From Nocardia terrae (GTDB lineage Bacteria; Actinomycetota; Actinomycetes; Mycobacteriales; Mycobacteriaceae), in NCBI RefSeq assembly GCF_009760405.1, contig NZ_WRPP01000007.1, positions 62,001 through 126,000 of the forward strand: a stretch of 64,000 bases of DNA, in the 5' to 3' direction. This document shows positions 49,799-58,803 of this stretch, in pieces. The notes under the pieces are model-generated. The model saw nothing but the letters and a program-made list of their open reading frames with translations, did no database searches and was not told the origin of the DNA. Position numbers and translations under genes: made by a program. Numbering within the stretch: position 1 is the first letter of the stretch; the number at the start of each line of letters is the position of its first letter.

Positions 49799-50668
49799 TC
49801 ACTGCAGCCCGGCGATTCTGCGTTGGAGCCAGCGGCGGGATTCGGCGTCTCGGGCGTGGAGGATGATCTTGCGGCGGGAAGTGGGGGAGAGGGCGGAGAG
49901 TAGGCGGGGGAGGCGTTTTCGGGTGTCCCAGCTGAGGAGGTAGCGGACTGCGCCGGTGGTGGCGGGGGTGTCGGAGAGTTCTATCGCGGCGGCGAAATCG
50001 GTGGGGGTTTCGAGGTCGAGGAAGTGTTGGGGGATGTCTTCGTGCATCGGGTAACCCGAATAGGCGCCGGTGCCCGCGCCGAACCAGGCGCACAGGCGGA
50101 GGATGCGGTCGACGGGGTCGGGGTGGGCGGCGAGGAGCACGGTGCGGAGTTCGAGGATCTGGGGCTCGGTCAGGTCGTGGCCGGTGCGGGAGGTTTCGAG
50201 GAACAACTCGGTGTGGGGTGCGAGGGCCTCGGGGATTTCGGCCGCCCATTCGCGGGCGATGCGGTCGCTTTCGGCGCGGCGTTGTTCGTCGGCGCGGAAT
50301 TCGCGCAGGGGCGCCGAAACGCCGCGCACCGCGAGCCATTCCAGCGAGCGAACGCCGTCGGCCAGCAGGGCGTCCTCACGCCAGCCCTCCCAGCGGACCG
50401 AATAGCCGTGGTGCAGGGTCACGGTGGTGAGCTGGCGGTCGGCGGCGTCGAGGAAGTCCAGGGCGACCGAGCCCTGGCACATGCAGACGAATCCGGGCAA
50501 GTCGGCGATGTGCAGGGCCTCGCGCAGCGCCTGGACGGCAACCGGATCGCGTTCCACCAGCAGCGGCACCGAATCCCCGGGCATCTCCCGGACCCGCACA
50601 CCGTGCGCTCGCGCGAGCACCTGATCGAGCGCACCCGGATCACCGGTGGGTGCTCCCCCGAAAGCCAT
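49799..50668 (-). CDS. Hypothetical protein
   Basis: 289 residues, cytoplasmic. Visible features are a Cys-x-Cys (VCMCQGSV), Trp-rich part (GYSVRWEGWRED) and an Arg-rich C-terminus (DTRKRLPRLLSALS to RRWLQRRIAGLQ). The middle has helical, acidic and charged segments. I do not recognise a family, and no neighbour gives a clear role. Coding character is good on this strand. Confidence 0.7.
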   Translation of the reverse strand: MAFGGAPTGDPGALDQVLARAHGVRVREMPGDSVPLLVERDPVAVQALREALHIADLPGFVCMCQGSVALDFLDAADRQLTTVTLHHGYSVRWEGWREDALLADGVRSLEWLAVRGVSAPLREFRADEQRRAESDRIAREWAAEIPEALAPHTELFLETSRTGHDLTEPQILELRTVLLAAHPDPVDRILRLCAWFGAGTGAYSGYPMHEDIPQHFLDLETPTDFAAAIELSDTPATTGAVRYLLSWDTRKRLPRLLSALSPTSRRKIILHARDAESRRWLQRRIAGLQ

Positions 50669-50755
50669 ACCGAAACATTAATCCGACCCGCCGGTCCTCG
50701 GCGTGGCGTCGACGCGGCACGCGGGCCGGTGAACATTGTCCAGACGGTTGCTGAA

Positions 50756-50769
50756 CTGGTACGTACCAG
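50756..50769. promoter_or_regulatory. Palindrome CTGGTACGTACCAG
   Basis: Perfect 14-base palindrome, 185 bases upstream of the amino-acid permease GTG. It could be an operator or the first stem of a leader RNA. Confidence 0.45.
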
Positions 50770-50801
50770 CTGGTGATACGGTTTCGTGTGACGCCGATAA
50801 C

Positions 50802-50823
50802 TCGGACCCCGACCGGGGTCCGA
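50802..50823. promoter_or_regulatory. Strong hairpin in permease leader
   Basis: 9-base perfect arms TCGGACCCC (50802-50810) and GGGGTCCGA (50815-50823) with a 4-base loop, 33 bases after the palindrome. It may be part of an untranslated regulatory leader. I cannot match it to a known riboswitch. Confidence 0.45.
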
Positions 50824-50953
50824 TCGCAGTGACGGGGCTGGACCCAGCGAGTCTTTCTGCAGGCCACCAGCGAAAGTGCACCGACCGGGAGCTGAACTGT
50901 GGCTGACCGGTGAGAACTGCATTGTTGCCGAGAAGCCAAATATAGGAGAGACA

Positions 50954-52477
50954 GTGGCGATTTCGGACTCCCAGCGGGGCGCTACCGGTCCCGCCGCCGG
51001 CCGCACCACCGGACTGTTCCGCACCAAGAGCGTCGAACAGTCCATCCGGGACACCGACGATCCCGATGCCAAGCTGCGCAAGGACCTGACCTCGTGGGAC
51101 CTCACGGTCTTCGGCGTCGCGGTCGTGGTCGGCGCGGGTATCTTCACCCTCACCGCGCGCACCGCGGGCAACATGGCCGGCCCCGCGGTCTCGCTGGCCT
51201 TCGTGTTCGCCGCCGTGGCCTGCGGCCTGGCCGCGCTCTGCTACGCCGAATTCGCCTCGACCGTGCCGGTCGCCGGTAGCGCGTACACCTTCTCCTACGC
51301 CACCTTCGGCGAGCTCGTCGCCTGGATCATCGGCTGGGACCTCATCCTCGAATTCGCGCTCGGCACTTCGGTCGTGGCCAAGGGCTGGTCGCAGTACCTG
51401 GGCACGGTCATGGGCGGGCATCAGCCCATCTGGCACTTCGGGTCGGTCAAATTCGATTGGGGCGCGGTGCTGCTGATCGCCATCCTCGGCGTGCTGCTGG
51501 CCGCGGGCACCAAGCTGTCCTCGCGCGTCTCGGCCGTGGCGGTCGCCATCAAGCTGGCCGTCATCGCGCTGGTGGTCGTGGTCGGCGCGACCTACTTCAA
51601 GGCCTCGAACCTGAAGCCGTTCGTCCCGGCATCGGTGCCCAACACCGATACCGGCGGCTCGCACACGCTGCAGCAGACCCTGTTCCAGCTGGTCACCGGC
51701 GGCGGCAACAGCCACTTCGGCTGGTACGGCCTGCTGGCCGCGGCCTCGATCGTGTTCTTCGCCTTCATCGGCTTCGACGTGGTCGCCACCGCCGCCGAGG
51801 AGACCAAGGACCCGCAGCGCAACGTTCCGCGCGGCATCCTGGGTTCGCTCGCCATCGTGACCGTGCTGTACGTGGCGGTCTCGCTGGTGCTCACCGGCAT
51901 GGTCTCCTACAAGGACCTGCAGGGCGACGATGCCACGCTCGCAACGGCTTTCGCGCTGCACGGCGTCACCTGGGCCAAGAACCTCATCTCCATCGGCGCG
52001 CTGGCCGGTCTGACCACGGTCGTCATGGTGCTGTTCCTGGGCCAGACCCGCGTGCTGTTCGCCATGTCCCGCGACGGCCTGATGCCGCGCAAGCTGGCCC
52101 ACACCGGGCCCAAGGGCACCCCGGTGCGGATCACCGCCATCGTCGGCGTCATCTGCGCGGTGCTGGCCGGTTTCGTGGACTTCGGCACCCTCGAAGAAAT
52201 GGTCAATATCGGCACGCTGTTCGCGTTCGTGCTGGTGTCCATCGGCGTGGTCGTGCTGCGCAAGTCGCGCCCGGACCTGAAGCGCGGCTTCCGGGTTCCG
52301 CTGGTGCCGTTCGTCCCGATCCTGTCGGTGATCGCGTGCGCGTGGCTGATGTTCAACCTGTCGGTGGAGACCTGGCTGCGGTTCGTCATCTGGATGGCGA
52401 TCGGCATGGTCGTGTACTTCGCCTACGGCCGCCGGCACTCGCTGCTGGCGCTGCGTGGAGACAAAACCAGTAGCTGA
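50954..52477 (+). CDS. APC-family amino-acid permease (cationic amino-acid transporter type)
   Basis: 507 residues, about twelve membrane segments. The TM1 unwound motif is VVGAGIFTLTART, then SYATFGELVAWIIGWDLILE and FFAFIGFDVVATAAEETKDP in the family pattern. The GTG start has AGGAG 6 bases upstream. The long leader with a palindrome and a hairpin suggests regulated expression. The substrate is probably a cationic or branched amino acid; specificity cannot be read. Confidence 0.9.
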   Translation: MAISDSQRGATGPAAGRTTGLFRTKSVEQSIRDTDDPDAKLRKDLTSWDLTVFGVAVVVGAGIFTLTARTAGNMAGPAVSLAFVFAAVACGLAALCYAEFASTVPVAGSAYTFSYATFGELVAWIIGWDLILEFALGTSVVAKGWSQYLGTVMGGHQPIWHFGSVKFDWGAVLLIAILGVLLAAGTKLSSRVSAVAVAIKLAVIALVVVVGATYFKASNLKPFVPASVPNTDTGGSHTLQQTLFQLVTGGGNSHFGWYGLLAAASIVFFAFIGFDVVATAAEETKDPQRNVPRGILGSLAIVTVLYVAVSLVLTGMVSYKDLQGDDATLATAFALHGVTWAKNLISIGALAGLTTVVMVLFLGQTRVLFAMSRDGLMPRKLAHTGPKGTPVRITAIVGVICAVLAGFVDFGTLEEMVNIGTLFAFVLVSIGVVVLRKSRPDLKRGFRVPLVPFVPILSVIACAWLMFNLSVETWLRFVIWMAIGMVVYFAYGRRHSLLALRGDKTSS

Positions 52478-52617
52478 TCGGCTGCTCGAGTTCGGTGCCG
52501 GTGGTGTGTCGTCGCTATGACACCCCGCGAATGCGGTTCAATTGCTCTGAATAGTGAGAGTTGTGCCACAAGATCCGCGCCACCAGCACCGATTCAGCAT
52601 CCCGAGAGGAACCGATC

Positions 52618-52911
52618 GTGAGCATGCTCCTCGCAGTGCATGACGCCTACAACACGGTTGTCGCGCAGATCGGCAACCCCACCCCGGAGACGCCGCCGGT
52701 GGCGGACAAGCTGATGAAGCTGGTCCGCTACTTCGACTGGTTCGTCATGCTGTCCGGCGTCACCGCCATCACCTACGGCGGCGGCCGGTTCGCGTGGGAG
52801 AAGTGGAGCGGCGGCGGGCTCGAATCACCGAAGATGGTGGCCGGAGCCATGATCGGCGGCGCCACCGCCACCAGCGCCGGAACGATCATGAATTCTGTGA
52901 TCGGGAGCTGA
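52618..52911 (+). CDS. Small two-segment membrane protein of unknown function
   Basis: 97 residues. After a short amphipathic N-terminus there are two hydrophobic segments (about 42-60, FDWFVMLSGVTAITYGGG, and 74-93), separated by a polar AWEKWSGGG loop. GAGAGGA lies 7 bases before the GTG. The topology resembles small pilin- or holin-like proteins, but I see no specific match. It stands alone and is followed by a hairpin. Confidence 0.65.
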   Translation: MSMLLAVHDAYNTVVAQIGNPTPETPPVADKLMKLVRYFDWFVMLSGVTAITYGGGRFAWEKWSGGGLESPKMVAGAMIGGATATSAGTIMNSVIGS

Positions 52912-52979
52912 GACAACTCTCGTAACTCGGGCCTCCGCCTCCCCGCGGCCGGGCTTCGCCCCGGAACCCCAGATCGCGC

Positions 52980-53007
52980 GCGGGCGCGCCGGAAGCGGCG
53001 CGCCCGC
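52980..53007. terminator. Bidirectional hairpin terminator
   Basis: 12-base perfect arms GCGGGCGCGCCG (52980-52991) and CGGCGCGCCCGC (52996-53007) with a GAAG loop, between two convergent genes. It has no T tract. Confidence 0.6.
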
Positions 53008-53020
53008 TCGCGGCTCGGGG

Positions 53021-53665
53021 TCAGCTCTGGCCGAGCATGCCGTTCATCTGGTCGATCTCCTTCTGCTGCGCGGTCACGATGGACTGCGCCAGAGCCTTGG
53101 AGTCGGCGTTGGCGCCCTGCGCCAGTTCGGTATTCGCCATGTCGATGGCGCCCTTGTGATGCTCGATCATCATCTGCATCCACATCTTGTCGAACTCGGC
53201 GCCGGACGCCGCCTCCAGCTTGGCCATCTGGTCCTTCGTCATGATGCCCGGCATATCGTGGTTCATCTCCGCCGCGGGCGCGGGCTTGCCGAAACTCCCC
53301 AGCAGCGTGGTGATCTGCTGCATCTCCGGGGACTGCGCCTGCTCCACGGCCTTGGCCAGGGTGATCAGCTGCTGGTTCTGCGAGCGGGTCGGCACCAGCT
53401 TCGCCATCTCGACCGCCTGGGCGTGATGCGGGTACATCATGTCCAGGAAGGTCACGTCGGCGTCGTTGAAATCGGTGCGGGTGGCGGCCTGCGCCGAGGT
53501 GGTGGCGCCGTGATCCATGCTGGGCATGCTGCCGTGATCCATGGACATGGTGGTGGACGTCGTCGCGGCCTTCGAGGTGTCGCTGCTGCTCGAACAGCCT
53601 GCGACCAGCAGGGCGGCGGCAGCGGAACCGGCGATCAGGGCGAGCTTGGCACGGGTGCTGAACAT
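53021..53665 (-). CDS. DUF305 lipoprotein
   Basis: 214 residues. The lipobox is LLVAGC, giving a Cys at about residue 24 for lipidation. A Met/His-rich segment (MDHGSMPSMDHG) is followed by a DUF305 helical domain with MMYPHHAQAVEMA and MMIEHHKGAIDMA. DUF305 proteins accompany copper resistance genes and bind metal with their HH motifs. AAGGAG precedes the ATG. The upstream DUF6153 gene (ending 55 bases away) is probably cotranscribed, making this the second copper-type locus in the window. Confidence 0.88.
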   Translation of the reverse strand: MFSTRAKLALIAGSAAAALLVAGCSSSSDTSKAATTSTTMSMDHGSMPSMDHGATTSAQAATRTDFNDADVTFLDMMYPHHAQAVEMAKLVPTRSQNQQLITLAKAVEQAQSPEMQQITTLLGSFGKPAPAAEMNHDMPGIMTKDQMAKLEAASGAEFDKMWMQMMIEHHKGAIDMANTELAQGANADSKALAQSIVTAQQKEIDQMNGMLGQS

Positions 53666-53720
53666 GGTTGAACTCCTTGGGAATTGCTGACGAATCGGGA
53701 AATGGGCATGCGGCCGCCCA

Positions 53721-54143
53721 TCAGATCCGCAGAATCGCCAATTCGGCCAGGGACAGCACCGTCCACGGTGGTGGGCGCGCGTGATGCGTGCGCGGTCGGC
53801 GCATCGCCGCGGTGCGGGCGTCGCGCGATCCGATCCCGACCCAGGCCAGCAGGGCCAACCCGAGTCCGAGCAGCAGTGCCGAGAGCACGAACAGGCAGCC
53901 GTGCATGCCGGCGTGGCCGTTCCCGCAGTCGCCGCCGCAGCCGGGCGCGGACATGTGGTGGCTCGGGTCCGAGGCCATCGCGGCCGAAGCGCTCATCGCG
54001 TGCGACGGGGAGGCCATCGCGTGCTCGGCGTCCCCGTGGCTCATGCCCAGCACGAGCGCGTGCATGGCCACGATCCCGGCCATCAGCGCGAGCAGCCCGA
54101 AGGCCCGGATGAACCGGGTGCCTCGCGACTGCTGTTCGATCAC
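53721..54143 (-). CDS. DUF6153-like membrane protein
   Basis: 140 residues. TM1 (LLALMAGIVAMHALVLGMSH), a Met/His-rich loop (HAMASPSHAMSASAAM, SHHMSAPGCGGDCGNGHAG), and TM2 (FVLSALLLGLGLALLAW) are seen. This matches the actinobacterial DUF6153 pattern found beside DUF305 genes. A GTG start has an AGGAT element 8 bases upstream. The 17-base site at 54160-54176 lies 16 bases upstream. The role is probably metal (copper) binding in the cell envelope. Confidence 0.75.
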   Translation of the reverse strand: MIEQQSRGTRFIRAFGLLALMAGIVAMHALVLGMSHGDAEHAMASPSHAMSASAAMASDPSHHMSAPGCGGDCGNGHAGMHGCLFVLSALLLGLGLALLAWVGIGSRDARTAAMRRPRTHHARPPPWTVLSLAELAILRI

Positions 54144-54159
54144 GCGGCCATCCTACCGA

Positions 54160-54176
54160 ATACCCCCTATCCGTAT
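54160..54176. promoter_or_regulatory. Degenerate CsoR/RicR-type site
   Basis: ATACCCCCTATCCGTAT is 17 bases, like the 34339 site. The left half ATACCCC is identical and the right half keeps GTAT. It sits in the promoter of the DUF6153-DUF305 pair. A copper regulator could bind it with lower affinity. Confidence 0.45.
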
Positions 54177-54239
54177 CCGAGGGGACGCGCCCGGCTTGCC
54201 ACCGCGAGGATCACCGACCCGGACGGTAGCCTGGCGGCC

Positions 54240-55157
54240 GTGTCACAGCGCGAACTGGTCATCCTTGGAACGGCCAGCCAAGTACCGACCAAGCAGCGCA
54301 ATCACAACGGCTACCTGCTGCGCTGGGACCGGGAGGGGCTGCTGTTCGACCCGGGGGAGGGCACCCAGCGACAGATGAGCTTCGCGGGCGTGGCCGCCAG
54401 CGGGATCACCCGCATCTGCATCACCCACTTCCACGGCGACCACTGCTTCGGCCTGCCCGGGGTGCTGGGCCGCATCAGCCTCGACGGCGCGCTGCACCCG
54501 GTGGGCGTGTACTTCCCGGCCTCGGGTGAGGTCTTCTACGAGCGGCTCATCGATTCGTCCGCGCACAACCGCCAGGTCGAACTGGAACCGCATCCGATCA
54601 CCGACAATGGTGAATTGCCGCCGCCCGGAGCCGGATTCACCCTGCGGGCGGCCCGCCTCTCGCATCCGGTGGAGACCTTCGGCTACCGCCTCGACGAGCC
54701 GGACAGCCGCCGCTTCGTGCCCGAGCGACTGCGCGAGCTGGGCCTGTCGGGCCCGGTGGTCGGCGAGTTGCAGCGCCGCGGCGAGGTCGAGATCGGCGGG
54801 CGCACCATCACTCTCGACGAGGTCAGTGAGGACCGCCCCGGCCAGAGCTTCGCCTTCGTCATGGACACCCGCCTCTGCGACGGCGTCTACGACCTGGCCC
54901 GCGATGTCGACATGCTCGTCATCGAGTCCACCTTCGTCGACGCCGACGAGCAGCTGGCCGTCGAATACGGACACCTCACCGCCGGTCAGGCCGCCCGGGT
55001 CGCGGCCGAATCCGGTGTGCGGACCCTGGTCCTGACCCACTACTCCCAGCGCTACCGCACCCTGGACCAGCACCTGGCCGACGCCCGCGCTCAGTTCGAC
55101 GGCGAGATCGTGGTGGCCGAGGACCTCATGCGCATTCCGCTGCCGCCGCGCCGCTGA
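54240..55157 (+). CDS. rnz: Ribonuclease Z
   Basis: 305 residues, zinc-dependent endonuclease that removes the 3' trailer of tRNA precursors without CCA. The metallo-beta-lactamase motif is THFHGDHCFGLPG (H-x-H-x-DH), TASQVPTKQRNHNGYLL is at the N-terminus, GHLTAGQAA and LTHYSQRY are the later metal-binding blocks. A GTG start at 54240 is chosen. It is transcribed towards the DUF885 gene 40 bases away. Confidence 0.92.
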   Translation: MSQRELVILGTASQVPTKQRNHNGYLLRWDREGLLFDPGEGTQRQMSFAGVAASGITRICITHFHGDHCFGLPGVLGRISLDGALHPVGVYFPASGEVFYERLIDSSAHNRQVELEPHPITDNGELPPPGAGFTLRAARLSHPVETFGYRLDEPDSRRFVPERLRELGLSGPVVGELQRRGEVEIGGRTITLDEVSEDRPGQSFAFVMDTRLCDGVYDLARDVDMLVIESTFVDADEQLAVEYGHLTAGQAARVAAESGVRTLVLTHYSQRYRTLDQHLADARAQFDGEIVVAEDLMRIPLPPRR

Positions 55158-55197
55158 TTCCCGGCACGATGGCCGGCCGCTCGGCATGATGGTCGGC

Positions 55198-56874
55198 ATG
55201 GATGCCCACGAGGAACTCACCGGACTCGCCGACCGCTATTGGGATGCCATGCTGGAGTCCTCTCCCAGTTCGGCAACGCTGTTGGGGGACAGGCGCTTCG
55301 ATGATCGGATCGAGGACCTGTCCGCCGGGGCCGAGGAACGGCTACTGGGCACGTGGCGGGGGCTGCTCGCCGAGGTGGACGCCCTCGATCCGGCGCGGTT
55401 GAACGTCGAGGATCGGACCACCCGCAGCCTGCTGCGCACCGAATTGGCCTCGGCCGTCGCGCATCTGGAATGGCGTCCGGTCGAGATGGCCTCGGACCAG
55501 ATGACCGGCGTGCACGCCGACATGTTGACGGCGGCTCCCCAGGTCAACGCGCCCGAACCGGAGAACGCGCGGCGGCTCGTGCAGCGCTACCGGCAGTTCG
55601 GGACGCTGATGAGCCAGGCCGTGGAGCGGTTCCGGGCGGGGCTGGCGGCCGGGCGCACGCCCACGCACATCACCATCGAGCGCTCGCTCAACCAGCTCGA
55701 CGGGTATCTGGCCTCCGACCTGGCCTCCGATCCGTTCGTCACGATGGCGGGCCCGGAAGGCTGGGACGGTGAAACCGCTTGGCGCGCAGAGCTGACCGAG
55801 GTCACCCGGGATGTCATCCGTCCCGCCTTCGCCGCCTACCGGGAGGTGCTCGCCACCGAACTCGAGCCCGCCGCCCGCCCCGACGACAAGCCCGGCCTGT
55901 GCTGGCTCGGCGACGACGGTGCGGATATCTACCGCCGTCTGCTGCACCGCCACACCACGCTGCCCGACCTCGGCGCGGACGAGATCCATCAGCTCGGCCT
56001 GGACGAATTGGACCGGCTGCGAGCCGAATACGAGGAGGTCGGCGGCCGCCTGTTCGGGCCTGCCGAGCAGGCCGCCGTCTTCGCCCGCCTGCGTGAGGAC
56101 ACCGCGCTGCGCTACAGCGACGGCGAGGAGATCATGGCCGACGCCCGTGCCTGCCTGGCCGCGGCCAAGGCGGAAATGGGCAACTGGTTCGGCCGGTTGC
56201 CGCGGCAGGAATGCGAGATCTACCCGGTCCCGGACTTCCTGGCGGCCGATGCCCCGGCGGCCTACTACTTCACCCCCGCCGCCGACGGGTCACGCCCGGG
56301 CGCGTACTACGTCAATCTGCGAGAACCCAAGACCCGCAACCGCTACGAGACTGCGGCTGTCGCGTACCACGAGGCCATCCCCGGCCACCATCTCCAGCTC
56401 ACCATCGCCACCGAACTCGACCATCTCCCGAGCTTCCAGCGAATGTCCTTCTCCAACACCGCCTTCGTCGAAGGCTGGGCGCTCTACACCGAACGCCTCG
56501 CCGACGAAATGGGCTTGTACCCCGACGATCTCACCCGCATCGGCATGCTCGCCGCCGACTCCTGGCGCTCCTGCCGCCTGGTCGTCGACACCGGCCTGCA
56601 CGCCAAGGGCTGGACCCGCCAACAAGCCATCGACTTCATGCACGCCACCGTCCCGGTCGGCATCGACGAGATCCGCGCCGAAATCGACCGCTACATAGCC
56701 ATGCCCGGCCAGGCCGTCGCCTACAAGGTCGGCCAACTCGAAATCCGCCGTCAGCGCGCCGAAGTCACCACCCGCCTCGGAAACGCCTTCGACATCAAGG
56801 CCTTCCACGACAAGATCCTGGGCTCCGGCTCGGTCAGCCTCCCCGTCCTGCGCGACCTGGCCGCCTCACTCTAG
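55198..56874 (+). CDS. DUF885-family peptidase-like protein
   Basis: 558 residues, mostly helical. The zinc-binding-like motif is AYHEAIPGHHLQ (HExxxGHH) at about residues 390-402, with a downstream Glu in FVEGWALYTERLAD. This resembles gluzincin-type carboxypeptidases. No signal peptide is visible, so it is cytoplasmic. Either ATG at 55186 or 55198 could start; the second matches the usual beginning. The substrate is not known. Confidence 0.88.
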   Translation: MDAHEELTGLADRYWDAMLESSPSSATLLGDRRFDDRIEDLSAGAEERLLGTWRGLLAEVDALDPARLNVEDRTTRSLLRTELASAVAHLEWRPVEMASDQMTGVHADMLTAAPQVNAPEPENARRLVQRYRQFGTLMSQAVERFRAGLAAGRTPTHITIERSLNQLDGYLASDLASDPFVTMAGPEGWDGETAWRAELTEVTRDVIRPAFAAYREVLATELEPAARPDDKPGLCWLGDDGADIYRRLLHRHTTLPDLGADEIHQLGLDELDRLRAEYEEVGGRLFGPAEQAAVFARLREDTALRYSDGEEIMADARACLAAAKAEMGNWFGRLPRQECEIYPVPDFLAADAPAAYYFTPAADGSRPGAYYVNLREPKTRNRYETAAVAYHEAIPGHHLQLTIATELDHLPSFQRMSFSNTAFVEGWALYTERLADEMGLYPDDLTRIGMLAADSWRSCRLVVDTGLHAKGWTRQQAIDFMHATVPVGIDEIRAEIDRYIAMPGQAVAYKVGQLEIRRQRAEVTTRLGNAFDIKAFHDKILGSGSVSLPVLRDLAASL

Positions 56875-56887
56875 CCTTTCGCGCACA

Positions 56888-57160
56888 TCACGAGCAGTTG
56901 GCGAGCGTGTCTTTCGCGATCCGGATGTACTCGGTGGTGGCCGCTTCCTTCGACATCCCCTTCAAGTCGTTCCACGCGTGCCACTTCGCCTTGGCGGTGA
57001 AGTCGAACATCCCGGGCGAGTCGGTGGTGTTGTCGCCCACGGTCGCCTGCTTGAAGTGCGAGTACAACTGCAACAGCCGGTCGTTGCCCGGATTGGTCCC
57101 GAGGTTCTTGACCCGTTCCGCCAACTGTCCGAATTCAGCATTGTCGAGACCCGTCGTCAT
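56888..57160 (-). CDS. Acyl-CoA-binding protein
   Basis: 90 residues. The four-helix ACBP pattern is visible: LLQLYSHFKQATVGD, GMFDFTAKAKWHAWNDLKGM and TEYIRIAKDTLA, with the Tyr, Lys and Trp residues that contact the acyl-CoA. AAGGAG precedes the ATG. It buffers long-chain acyl-CoAs in the cytoplasm. It is convergent with the DUF885 gene. Confidence 0.9.
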   Translation of the reverse strand: MTTGLDNAEFGQLAERVKNLGTNPGNDRLLQLYSHFKQATVGDNTTDSPGMFDFTAKAKWHAWNDLKGMSKEAATTEYIRIAKDTLANCS

Positions 57161-57337
57161 CGCTGATCAGCTCCTTGTGAGGGTGGATCCTGCGCTACAC
57201 GTCGAAGAACCTCATGATGGTGGCACGAGGATGCCTCGGCGACAGACAATTTCACGCAACCAGCCGGAATCGGACGGGATACGCCAGTTGGCCTCCGGCT
57301 CGAGGTCACGGGAATAGCCGCTCCTCCCGTGTGTTCG

Positions 57338-57352
57338 ACTCAGATAGTGAGT
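57338..57352. promoter_or_regulatory. Inverted repeat ACTCA-gatag-TGAGT
   Basis: Perfect 5-base arms with a 5-base spacer, 23 bases upstream of the MFS GTG. It is a possible repressor site; no regulator gene is adjacent. Confidence 0.4.
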
Positions 57353-57375
57353 TGGGCTAACGGGAGGGGTCGCGG

Positions 57376-58803
57376 GTGACGGCTACGGATGTGAAGTTGT
57401 CGATCGGGCTCCGGTCGGAGCGGGGGCCGATTCTCGCGGCGATCATGTTGTCGACGTCGTTGGTGGCCTTGGATTCCACCATCATTGCGACGGCGGTGCT
57501 GACGATCACCGATCAGCTCGGTGGGTTTGCGCAGTTCCCTTGGCTTTTCAGCATCTATCTGCTGGCGCAGGCGGTGACCGTGCCGATCTACGGCAAGCTC
57601 GCCGACATGGTGGGGCGGAAGCCGGTGATGCTGTTCGGGATCGGGGTGTTCGCGGTGGGGTCGCTGTTGTGCGGGCTGGCCACCAGCATGATCGGGCTGA
57701 TCGCGTTTCGGGCGGTGCAGGGGATCGGGGCGGGGGCGGTGAGCCCGATCTCGATGACCATCGCGGGGGATATCTACACCGTGCAGGAGCGGGCCAAGGT
57801 GCAGGCGTATCTGGCGAGCGTGTGGGCGGCGTCGTCGGTGCTCGGGCCGCTGCTGGGCGGGGTGTTCTCCGAATACATCAGCTGGCGGTGGATTTTCCTG
57901 ATCAACCTGCCGTTGGCGGCGTTGGCGGCGTGGATGATCCTGCGCAAGTTCACCGAAAGCGCTCCGCGGCAGAGCCATCGGATCGACTATCTCGGTGCGG
58001 GACTGCTCACCGTCGGTGCGGGCGCGCTGATTCTGGCGCTGCTCGAGGGCGGGCAGGCGTGGGCCTGGAACTCGCCGGCGAGTCTGGCGCTGTTCGCCGG
58101 CGGCGCGATCGTGCTGGCGGGGTTCGCGCTGGTGGAACGGCGGGCGGCGAATCCGATTCTGCCGCTGTGGGTTTTCCATCGCCGGATCGTGGTGGCGAGC
58201 AGTCTGGCCTCGCTGCTGGTCGGCGCGATTCTGCTGGGCCTGACCTCCTATGTGCCGACCTTCGCGCAGGGCGTGCTGGGCAGCGGGGCACTGCTGGCCG
58301 GTCTCACCGCCGGGGCGTTGACGCTGGGCTGGCCGGTGACGGCCTCGCAGGCCGGAAAGGTGTACCTGCGGATAGGCTTTCGGTCCACGGCACTGATCGG
58401 CAGCGTGCTCGCGGTGCTGGGCGCGGCCTCGCTGCTGCTGGTGGACGAGGATTCGACCCTGCTGCAGGTGGCGATCGGCTGTTTCGTCGTCGGCATGGGA
58501 ATGGGCCTGGTCGCCAGTCCGACCTTGATCGCCGCGCAGGCCAGTGCCGAGTGGTCCGAGCGCGGCGTGGTGACCGCGACGAACATCTTCGCGCGGTCGA
58601 TCGGCAGCGCGGTCGGTGTCGCGGTGTTCGGTGCGCTGGTCAATGCCCGGCTGGGCAAGGTCGAGCATCCGGCGGCGGCCGCGCTCGCGCCCGCGGTGCA
58701 CCTGGTCTTCCTCGGGGTGGCCGCCATGGCGGTGGTGCTCATCGGCGCCGCCGCGGTCATGCCCCGGCGAAGCGAGGGCAATCCGGTAAACGCTTCGGCG
58801 TGA
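57376..58803 (+). CDS. DHA2-type MFS efflux pump
   Basis: 475 residues, about 14 membrane segments. TM1 ends with VALDSTIIATAVLTITDQLG, the A-motif is KLADMVGRKPVMLFG, and motif C-like GPLLGGVFSEYISWRWIFL is seen. It lacks the C-terminal domains of the pump at 12.4-15.1 kb. The GTG start has GGAGGGG upstream. An operator-like repeat precedes it. The substrate is unknown. Confidence 0.9.
   Translation: MTATDVKLSIGLRSERGPILAAIMLSTSLVALDSTIIATAVLTITDQLGGFAQFPWLFSIYLLAQAVTVPIYGKLADMVGRKPVMLFGIGVFAVGSLLCGLATSMIGLIAFRAVQGIGAGAVSPISMTIAGDIYTVQERAKVQAYLASVWAASSVLGPLLGGVFSEYISWRWIFLINLPLAALAAWMILRKFTESAPRQSHRIDYLGAGLLTVGAGALILALLEGGQAWAWNSPASLALFAGGAIVLAGFALVERRAANPILPLWVFHRRIVVASSLASLLVGAILLGLTSYVPTFAQGVLGSGALLAGLTAGALTLGWPVTASQAGKVYLRIGFRSTALIGSVLAVLGAASLLLVDEDSTLLQVAIGCFVVGMGMGLVASPTLIAAQASAEWSERGVVTATNIFARSIGSAVGVAVFGALVNARLGKVEHPAAAALAPAVHLVFLGVAAMAVVLIGAAAVMPRRSEGNPVNASA

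Noticed and set aside
50756..50823. Guanidine-II (mini-ykkC) riboswitch, because the first stem has an ACG-containing loop
   Set aside because: Only one of the two hairpins could show an ACGR-like loop (it reads ACGT), and the second has GACC, so the motif is not met.
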